Positions 33,463 to 39,401 of a DNA stretch of 39,401 nucleotides are shown here, piece after piece. This DNA is from Rhodospirillaceae bacterium. GTDB lineage: Bacteria; Pseudomonadota; Alphaproteobacteria; Thalassobaculales; Thalassobaculaceae. Position numbers and translations under genes: made by a program. Where the stretch lies: the NCBI GenBank assembly GCA_002708305.1, contig PANE01000005.1, forward strand, positions 48,398 through 87,798. The letters are read 5' to 3'. The notes under the pieces were generated by a model, which saw nothing but the letters and a program-made list of their open reading frames with translations, ran no database searches and was not told the origin of the DNA. Each line of letters opens with the position of its first letter. Within the stretch, counting starts at the first letter, position 1.

Positions 33463-35853
33463 ATGGCTGATCAATACGAAGTTGCTATTGTCGGGTCGGG
33501 TCCTTCCGGGTTAAGTGCCGGAGCGCGAGCGGCGGAAAAAGGAATGAAACACATCCTTTTAGAAACAACAGACCATGCATCAGATACTATTTACAAATTC
33601 CAAAAGAAGAAATTTGTGATGGCTACCCCGGACATAATGCCGTTAAGAAGCGATGTAAGCTTTGAAGTAGGCGTGCGAGAAGATATTCTCGAAACCTGGG
33701 ACAAAGAAATAGAAGAGCAAAGCATCAATATCAGGTATAAAAGCGAGGTAACCGCGATAACTGGTGAAAAAGGTAACTTCACACTCACATTAAAAGATGG
33801 GCGCACGATAAACGCCAACCACGTGGTGCTTTCAATCGGTATGCAAGGCAACATTAGAAAACTGGATGTTGACGGTGACGATTGGGAAGGAGTTCAATAT
33901 CAACTTGATGATCCGGAAGAGTATGAAGACGAGCAAATTGTTGTTGTTGGAGCAGGCGACGCTGCGATAGAAAATGCTGTGGCGCTGGCAGCGCAAAACA
34001 AAGTTGCAATAGTTAACCGAAAAGGAGAATTCGCTCGGGTTAAGTCTGGGAATTTAACTTTAATAACCGAGTCGATAGAGAGTGGTCTACTCGAATGTTA
34101 TTTTAACGCAAATACTGCAAGGGTCTCTCCTGGTGAAATCGTGCTGAAGGTTCCAGAGGGGGAAACCGCTGTGCCTTGTAACAGAATAATTGCACGGCTC
34201 GGCGCGATGGCGCCTCGAGGTTTTGTCGAGAGTTGTGGGATTAAATTCACGAGTGACGATCGTAGCGCGCTACCTGAGCTATCGGAAAAGTACGAAAGTT
34301 CTGTGCCTGGCTTGTACGTAGTCGGAGCGCTCGCGGGGTACCCACTAATTAAGCTAGCGATGAACCAAGGTTATGAAGTGGTAGAAACTATATCGGGAAA
34401 CGATATAGCGCCTGCCGACGAACCTCTTTTAGAAGAAAAATTCGCAAGTCTAGAAGGCAGGGCTGTAAACGAAGTTTTGCAAACAATCCAAGAGAACGTG
34501 CCACTGCTGTCGCACATGTCGGCACTTCAATTTAGAGAATTTATGATAGACAGTACAATACATCGCGTAAAAGCAGATGATGTGATTTTTTTGAGAAATG
34601 ATTATACAAATAGTGTCTATTCAATTGTCGAAGGAAGCGTAAGCGCTCTTATTAATCCTGATGACCCAAGCGAAAGAGTAACATTAAAGAAAGGCTCATT
34701 CTTTGGTGAGATGGGTTTAATCGCTGGACGTCGAAGAACAGCCACAATTATGGCAAATGGTGATAGCATACTGGTTGAAACACCTCGACGCGCAATGTTG
34801 CGGTTAATAAATTCAGTCCCAGGGGCTAAGAAGGTTTTAGATACAGCTGCTATCTATCGCCAAATACAAACACATTTAGCGCCCAATATTGAAAAAGAGC
34901 TTCTCAAAGACATTGTTGACACAGCGCAAGTCAAAAGTTTGTCGGCAGGAGATGCGTTAATAAAACAAGGTGATGATGCTGATCATGTGTTTTTAATCAG
35001 ATCCGGCTCGTTTACCGTATCTAGCCTGATAGGTGGCCGTGACGTAGTATTATCATATATTCCATCAGGTAACTATATCGGTGAGATGGCTCTTTTAAAT
35101 GAGGCGCCGCGATCGGCGACGGTTAAGGCAACAGTCGCTTCAGAAGTGATAAGAATCGATGCTGCTGCATTTAGAGAATTACTGGCTAATGAGCCTACTC
35201 TTCGACGCGAGATAGAAGATAAATTTCAGGACCGAATGGTTGAGAACATGGAAACTGAAGAGCGCCCTGAAGCAGGCGACGTGATTGATTTCCTTGTTGG
35301 CCAAGGCGTTGGCGAAGCCTCTGATGTACTATTAATTGATGAATCCCTGTGTGTGCGTTGTGATAACTGTGAAAAAGCGTGTGCTGAAACTCATGGAGGT
35401 ATATCGCGCTTAAATCGTGAGGCAGGCCCAACCTATGAAACCCTTCACGTACCCACTTCTTGCCGACATTGTGAGCATCCACACTGTATGTCAGATTGTC
35501 CAGCAGATGCAATTCATCGTGCCCCAGACGGAGAAGTTTTTATCGACGATACCTGTATTGGGTGTGGGAATTGCGCAGGAAACTGCCCATACGGTGTCAT
35601 CCAATTGGCGTACCCCGCTAAAGAAAAACCTGGACTACTTTCATGGTTGTTATTTGGGTCAGGCCCAGGGCCTGGCCAGGATAAAAACCCTGGAGAAAAA
35701 GTTGCGGGTGCGCGGTCGATGGCAGCGAAATGTGACATGTGTAAAGATATAGAGGGTGGGGCATCATGTGTAAGTGCATGTCCAACAGGAGCAGCTATAA
35801 GAGTTAAGCCTGAAGAATTTTTGTCCATCACTAATTTAGCCAAGGCGGGCTAA
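33463..35853 (+). CDS. NAD(P)/FAD oxidoreductase - 2x cNMP-binding - 4x[4Fe-4S] ferredoxin fusion
   Basis: This protein of about 796 residues has four parts in one chain. Residues 1-315 form a thioredoxin-reductase-like flavoprotein: FAD loop AIVGSGPSGLSAG (8-20), second dinucleotide loop VVVGAGDAA (160-168), and GLYVVGALAGYPLIKLAMNQG near the end; the redox CxxC of thioredoxin reductase is absent. Residues 355-455 and 475-590 are two cyclic-nucleotide-binding domains, each with a phosphate cassette (FFGEMGLIAGRRRTA and YIGEMALLNEAPRSA). Residues 625-780 carry 16 cysteines in four clusters: 630/633/636/640, 667/670/675/679, 698/701/704/708 and 757/760/769/773, like the DmsB/HybA ferredoxin subunits. 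There is no signal peptide, so it is cytoplasmic. The TTG three codons upstream is less likely than this ATG. The cytochrome b gene starts 3 bases after its stop. Confidence 0.92.
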   Translation: MADQYEVAIVGSGPSGLSAGARAAEKGMKHILLETTDHASDTIYKFQKKKFVMATPDIMPLRSDVSFEVGVREDILETWDKEIEEQSINIRYKSEVTAITGEKGNFTLTLKDGRTINANHVVLSIGMQGNIRKLDVDGDDWEGVQYQLDDPEEYEDEQIVVVGAGDAAIENAVALAAQNKVAIVNRKGEFARVKSGNLTLITESIESGLLECYFNANTARVSPGEIVLKVPEGETAVPCNRIIARLGAMAPRGFVESCGIKFTSDDRSALPELSEKYESSVPGLYVVGALAGYPLIKLAMNQGYEVVETISGNDIAPADEPLLEEKFASLEGRAVNEVLQTIQENVPLLSHMSALQFREFMIDSTIHRVKADDVIFLRNDYTNSVYSIVEGSVSALINPDDPSERVTLKKGSFFGEMGLIAGRRRTATIMANGDSILVETPRRAMLRLINSVPGAKKVLDTAAIYRQIQTHLAPNIEKELLKDIVDTAQVKSLSAGDALIKQGDDADHVFLIRSGSFTVSSLIGGRDVVLSYIPSGNYIGEMALLNEAPRSATVKATVASEVIRIDAAAFRELLANEPTLRREIEDKFQDRMVENMETEERPEAGDVIDFLVGQGVGEASDVLLIDESLCVRCDNCEKACAETHGGISRLNREAGPTYETLHVPTSCRHCEHPHCMSDCPADAIHRAPDGEVFIDDTCIGCGNCAGNCPYGVIQLAYPAKEKPGLLSWLLFGSGPGPGQDKNPGEKVAGARSMAAKCDMCKDIEGGASCVSACPTGAAIRVKPEEFLSITNLAKAG

Positions 35854-35856
35854 AAA

Positions 35857-36684
35857 ATGCATGATGGGTTTTTAACATACGGCAAAATGAAATTCCTAAA
35901 GCTAGCAGTCGTTCTGTGTGTTGTTACTATTGTTGCTTATATATTTTACGAACCCATAGATGAGCATAACGGCGGCACATGGCTCGGGTACACCCTAGGA
36001 ACAATCGGAGCCTTATTAATATTTTGGTTAACTTGGCTTGGCATTAGGAAACGCCGGTATGGAGCTAACTTTAGTTTAAGTGCCTGGGTTTCGGCCCATG
36101 TTTATCTAGGCTTGAGCCTAATAGTTATAGCAACTCTTCACACCGGATTTCAATTCGGCTGGAACGTCCATACACTGGCATACGCTCTCATGATGATTGT
36201 GATAATAAGCGGGGGATTTGGTATCTATGCGTATAGTCGTTATCCCAAAATCATGTCAGAAAACCGACGAGGGTCATCTTTAAATGATATATTGGCTCAA
36301 ATTGGCGATATAGATAGGGAATGTCGACAGATAGCAGCGCCTCTTCCCGATAACGTTAGCGCACTAGTTGTACAGTCCTGCGAACAGACCCAGTTAGGTG
36401 GATCCATTACAAGAATTCTGAGTGGCAAGGACAACCGTTGCGGTGCAACAGCAGCTTTTGAACAACTTCGTCCATTGGTATCAGAAGTTGACCAGCAGTA
36501 TTCACAAGCTACCCGCAAATTACTGATATTGATTGGTAAGAAGTGTGGTCTTTTAACAACAGTTCGACGTGATATTCAATTAAAAGCGCTTATGGATATA
36601 TGGTTACGCGTTCATATTCCTATGACAGTTGCACTATTAATAGCGCTTTTGATTCACATCTTTTCAGTCTTCTATTATTGGTGA
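35857..36684 (+). CDS. Di-haem membrane cytochrome b-like subunit
   Basis: This 275-residue membrane protein has about five helices (14-31, 43-63, 77-96, 104-125, 252-272). Two of them carry His pairs 14 residues apart: His81/His95 (SAHVYLGLSLIVIATLHTG) and His253/His267 (VHIPMTVALLIALLIHIF). Two H-x13-H helices are the known ligand pattern for two stacked b-haems. Positive charges after helix 2 (RKRRYG) and helix 4 place the 120-residue loop (126-250) in the cytoplasm, where it can meet the ferredoxin domain of the previous gene product. It is not a bc1 cytochrome b, being shorter with a different helix order. It is 10 bases upstream of the FHA-decahaem gene and clearly in the same operon. 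Confidence 0.82.
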   Translation: MHDGFLTYGKMKFLKLAVVLCVVTIVAYIFYEPIDEHNGGTWLGYTLGTIGALLIFWLTWLGIRKRRYGANFSLSAWVSAHVYLGLSLIVIATLHTGFQFGWNVHTLAYALMMIVIISGGFGIYAYSRYPKIMSENRRGSSLNDILAQIGDIDRECRQIAAPLPDNVSALVVQSCEQTQLGGSITRILSGKDNRCGATAAFEQLRPLVSEVDQQYSQATRKLLILIGKKCGLLTTVRRDIQLKALMDIWLRVHIPMTVALLIALLIHIFSVFYYW

Positions 36685-36694
36685 GGCGACGATA

Positions 36695-38407
36695 ATGGAA
36701 GTATCAATCACTACACTAACCAGACGAAAAAACGGCAGCATTGGACGTAAGGAAGAAGTAAAGGCCTGCGAGACACTAAGAATAGGCCGTGGGGCTGAAA
36801 ATGAAATTTTTCTTCTAGATGCACGTGTTCCTTTACATTTAGCGGCACTCCATGACGGTGCCGACGGTCTGTTTATAGAGGCAACCGGATCTAATGATCT
36901 TCGTTTAAACAATTCTATTGTCCGAAAAGCTCATGTAAATGTTGGTGATATAATCGGAATTGGTCCCTATGATTTATGCATTGTAGAACCAACCGATGGA
37001 ATTAATATTGCTGTTACCCTGGAGTTGGTTCAACCCATCGGCGATGACGTAGAATCGTTATTATCAAGAAGTAACCTCACAATTGCTAAAGTTGGGCTGA
37101 CAAAGCGCTCTTCATCTTGGTTATTTGCTTCGATTGTACTAGTTGTGTTCCTTGCGCTTCCATTGCTATCAACCAACTCTTTGTTTACAAAATATTTTAA
37201 TGACGGATCACTTGAACAAAAATCACAGTCGATGGTTAATAGTAATGAAAGTAATTTTGATGTCAGCTGGGTATCCGGCGAGGTTATGAACTCTCACAAA
37301 TTTTTTGCAAATGATTGCGCTGCATGCCACACGAAGCCGTTTGTGATGGTCGAAGACGCCGCATGCACAGCATGTCACAAAGAGCAACATGGCCATATCG
37401 ACAAGATAAAATTTCCAGCAGAGGAATTAACTTCTACGCGCTGCGCAACCTGCCATACAGATCACCAAGGCCCACATCCAGTGAGAGCTGCCAAACAAGA
37501 ATTGTGTTCAGATTGTCACAACAACTTAGATCAAAAAGTAGAAGGGATGCATCTAGCTAATGTTTCTGATTTTGGGTCAAATCATCCGCAGTTTAAACCA
37601 ACTGTTTGGCAGGACCCGAGCAAGGGGATAAAAAAACGTATAAGTCTCGATGACTCGCCAATTGAAGTTTCTAATCTCAAGTTTCCGCACAAAACGCACA
37701 TGAATGCAAAACGAATGCGCAATCCAGTAACTGGTAAAAATACGCAACTAGAGTGCGCAAGCTGTCATGTTCCAGATATCAGTGGGGCTTATATTCAGCC
37801 AGTGAAAATGGAAGAACATTGCGGTGATTGTCATCTTTTAACCTTTGATGCTATAGCGCCGAAGAGAACTGTTTCGCACGGGAAACCCGAAACAGTATAT
37901 AGAGAGTTAAATGAGTTTTACTCCTCTTTAGCGCTCAAAGGCGGTGTTACGGATAAAACAGCACCTAAAGTTGTGAGACGACGACCCGGGACCCCCCTTG
38001 TTAAAGAGGAAAAGAAGGCGGCTTTACAGTGGGCCATGTCAAAAACTGAAAAGTCCTCTCGATATCTATTCTCCGCAAGCCAATGTGGTTCCTGCCATGA
38101 AGTCATTAGAGATAAGAATAACGCTTCAGGGTACAACGTTGAACCGGTAAAAGTAGCTCAAATTTGGCAACCAAAATCAGTATTTGACCACGGAAAACAT
38201 AAAGATGTTAGCTGTGCTGAGTGTCACGCCGCAGATACCTCTATGAAAAGTTCAGACGTCCTATTACCAAAGATTGAGGGCTGCCAAACTTGTCATGGCG
38301 GAGAAGCGGCGACTGATAAAATACCGAGTACTTGCATAAGTTGCCACGGTTTCCACCGTGACGATGTTGCTATTATGGCATCGCCTACCGGGAAAATGGT
38401 CCAATGA
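36695..38407 (+). CDS. FHA-like domain - membrane helix - ten-haem cytochrome c
   Basis: This 570-residue protein crosses the membrane once. Residues 1-115 look like a forkhead-associated (FHA) beta-sandwich: LRIGRGAENEIFLL (28-41), His48, SNDLRLNN and VGDIIGIGPYDLCIV. The usual phosphothreonine-contact Ser-Arg of the SRxH motif is missing (RVPLH). A helix at about 142-160 (WLFASIVLVVFLALPLLS) leads to a periplasmic part with ten CxxCH haem sites, at Cys208, 224, 250, 271, 354, 376, 464, 507, 530 and 547. Extra His in HKFF, FPHKTH, FDHGKH, MHL and GFHRD are likely distal ligands, as in cytochrome c3/c7-type proteins. GAGG lies 8 bases upstream. Its stop overlaps the next gene by ATGA. It should accept electrons from the cytochrome b and pass them outward. 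Confidence 0.9.
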   Translation: MEVSITTLTRRKNGSIGRKEEVKACETLRIGRGAENEIFLLDARVPLHLAALHDGADGLFIEATGSNDLRLNNSIVRKAHVNVGDIIGIGPYDLCIVEPTDGINIAVTLELVQPIGDDVESLLSRSNLTIAKVGLTKRSSSWLFASIVLVVFLALPLLSTNSLFTKYFNDGSLEQKSQSMVNSNESNFDVSWVSGEVMNSHKFFANDCAACHTKPFVMVEDAACTACHKEQHGHIDKIKFPAEELTSTRCATCHTDHQGPHPVRAAKQELCSDCHNNLDQKVEGMHLANVSDFGSNHPQFKPTVWQDPSKGIKKRISLDDSPIEVSNLKFPHKTHMNAKRMRNPVTGKNTQLECASCHVPDISGAYIQPVKMEEHCGDCHLLTFDAIAPKRTVSHGKPETVYRELNEFYSSLALKGGVTDKTAPKVVRRRPGTPLVKEEKKAALQWAMSKTEKSSRYLFSASQCGSCHEVIRDKNNASGYNVEPVKVAQIWQPKSVFDHGKHKDVSCAECHAADTSMKSSDVLLPKIEGCQTCHGGEAATDKIPSTCISCHGFHRDDVAIMASPTGKMVQ

Positions 38408-38853
38408 CAGGAAGTACGAACTGGAGATGCTTACGGGTACTCTTCGTTATTGCTTTGATAATTACTGGAGCGAGGGATCTATACGCGGAACCCGTAAGCC
38501 TAGCAGAGCTTGGTGTAATCCTGCCGTCTATTGCGGTTGAGGCAGAAAATGTTTCAGTAGATTTACAAGTAAGACTAGCGACCGATGCGCCTCTCCGTAC
38601 TTTTGTTACAGCGCATACGGCATCCGGAAGCGTATTACAGAGAAACAATCTAGGGTATTGGACCCCATGGTCTGGAAAATTGGATGATTTGGTTAATAAC
38701 TTCAGCACACAGACAGGACAAGAGCTTTTCGTTAAAATTCTCAAAGAAGAGGATATGTCGAACGAAATGTTTCCAATAAGAATAACAGTAGCTTATGAAA
38801 CATCCTCTACCTTTAAATTTGGTGTTTTTGAGCTGATAAAGGGCCAAAATTAA
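38404..38853 (+). CDS. Small exported protein of unknown function in the cytochrome operon
   Basis: I do not recognise this 149-residue protein. It has a clear signal peptide (LRVLFVIALIITGARDLYA, likely cut before EPVSLAEL) and no second membrane segment or cysteines in the mature part, so no haem site. The mature part (about 120 residues) looks like a beta-rich single domain: VDLQVRLAT, LRTFVTAHT and FPIRITVAYETSSTFKFGVFEL. The ATG overlaps the decahaem stop by 4 bases, and the stop shares one base with the next start, so it is tightly co-translated. A periplasmic partner of the decahaem cytochrome is the natural guess but is not shown by sequence. Confidence 0.75.
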   Translation: MTGSTNWRCLRVLFVIALIITGARDLYAEPVSLAELGVILPSIAVEAENVSVDLQVRLATDAPLRTFVTAHTASGSVLQRNNLGYWTPWSGKLDDLVNNFSTQTGQELFVKILKEEDMSNEMFPIRITVAYETSSTFKFGVFELIKGQN

Positions 38854-39401
38854 TGTTTGTTGCACACCGGCCTTCCCTTAGGTTTATTCGTAATAGCGTA
38901 ACAGGGGTTTTTGCGACCATATGCCTTGTGTTTGGATTCACTTATAACTCAATGGCACAAGAGAGCCTCACTGTTGAAGATGTCAAACGTGTGATGTCAC
39001 AGGCAATTCAAGAATCTCAAGCCCAAGGAGTTGGGGCATCGATTGCTATATCTGATAGAACAGGCAATATTCTCGCTGTATACAATATGATAGGAGCCAA
39101 TAGACAGTTTAACGCTGCTGGCGTTGATTGCACCGTGGCGCTTGGCAACATTCCTGTAGGCTGCGTCGTCATCACTTCTGATCCAAAACAACCTAATGGA
39201 GTTCCAGAAAAAGGGGGGTTGGAAAGAGTGGATGTACCTGGACCAGTTGCCGCAATTGCAAAAGCAATTACTGGGGCATATTTATCATCGAGGGGGAATG
39301 CGTTCACAACACGGACCGCAAGTCAAATCGTGCAAGAACATTTTAACCCTAAAGAGAGGTTTTCTCCCAGCGGACCGCTATTTGGGGTTCAATTCAGCCA
39401 A
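38853..39401 (+). CDS. Exported GlcG/HbpS-like (DUF336) protein, 3' end outside window
   Basis: The frame is open from ATG at 38853 to the right edge (183 codons) and continues beyond it, so the gene is partial. The signal peptide is near residues 8-36 (VTGVFATICLVFGFTYNSMA, cut before QES). The mature part begins LTVEDVKRVMSQAIQESQAQG, followed by ASIAISDRTGNILAVYNM, AITGAYLSSRGNAFTTRTAS and SPSGPLFGVQFSQ. These are blocks of the GlcG/HbpS family, which includes extracellular haem-binding sensors. Two Cys (CTVALGNIPVGC) are extra to the usual family and may form a disulfide. It shares one base with the previous stop and belongs to the same operon. Haem or cofactor binding in the periplasm is plausible. 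Confidence 0.8.
   Translation, partial: MFVAHRPSLRFIRNSVTGVFATICLVFGFTYNSMAQESLTVEDVKRVMSQAIQESQAQGVGASIAISDRTGNILAVYNMIGANRQFNAAGVDCTVALGNIPVGCVVITSDPKQPNGVPEKGGLERVDVPGPVAAIAKAITGAYLSSRGNAFTTRTASQIVQEHFNPKERFSPSGPLFGVQFSQ

Noticed and set aside
33463-34430. Thioredoxin reductase as the identity of the N-terminal flavoprotein part
   Set aside because: The redox-active CxxC is absent, and the chain continues into cNMP and ferredoxin domains.
35857-36684. Cytochrome b of a bc1 complex
   Set aside because: It is only 275 residues, lacks the Q-site PEWY-type motif, and no Rieske protein gene is adjacent.

Overview
The window comes from a Gram-negative, probably aerobic bacterium. It has a complete type II secretion system (T2SS) with an outer-membrane secretin, periplasmic multihaem cytochromes c, many Fe(II)/2-oxoglutarate dioxygenases and ergothioneine genes. 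The DNA looks AT-rich, genes are closely packed, and no intergenic stretch exceeds about 300 bases. The gene mix fits a marine proteobacterium, perhaps an alphaproteobacterium, but there is no rRNA or other taxonomic marker, so this is inference. I saw no tRNA, rRNA, CRISPR array, insertion sequence or integrase.

Region 1 (1-17.4 kb) is a metabolic region built around oxygenases. It holds a class III aminotransferase cut by the left edge, an alpha/beta hydrolase, and a leftward group of PhyH dioxygenase, small membrane protein, EamA permease, tandem alpha/beta-barrel protein and aspartoacylase-like hydrolase. A rightward MFS exporter plus ThDP-dependent enzyme follows. Next come a redoxin-like/2OG-oxygenase fusion, two rightward PhyH genes, and a leftward operon PhyH - Ldh2-type dehydrogenase - MaoC hydratase - CitE-type lyase. 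A fifth PhyH gene lies just before the ergothioneine genes. All five PhyH proteins keep the HxD...H iron site, so all are predicted hydroxylases with unknown substrates.

Region 2 (17.5-20.4 kb) holds egtB and egtD, which make ergothioneine, and a convergent cysteine hydrolase of the isochorismatase/N-carbamoylsarcosine amidase type.

Region 3 (20.6-33.3 kb) is a T2SS operon in the order E-F-G-I?-J-K-L-M-(C/N-like)-D. Most junctions are 4-base ATGA overlaps. It ends with an unrecognised exported protein that overlaps the gspD stop codon. The prepilin peptidase is separate at 32.5 kb. Between them, on the other strand, are a TPR membrane protein and a five-haem cytochrome c554-like protein.

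Region 4 (33.4 kb to the right edge) is the most unusual part. A single operon behind a good sigma-70-like promoter encodes (a) one chain joining a NAD(P)/FAD oxidoreductase, two cyclic-nucleotide-binding domains and a ferredoxin domain with four [4Fe-4S] motifs; (b) a membrane cytochrome b with two H-x13-H helices; (c) a protein with a degenerate cytoplasmic FHA-like domain, one membrane helix and a ten-haem periplasmic cytochrome c; (d) a small exported protein; and (e) an exported GlcG/HbpS-like protein that runs off the window. Read together they suggest a path for electrons from cytoplasmic NAD(P)H across the inner membrane to periplasmic haems, gated by a cyclic nucleotide. I do not recognise this as a named system.
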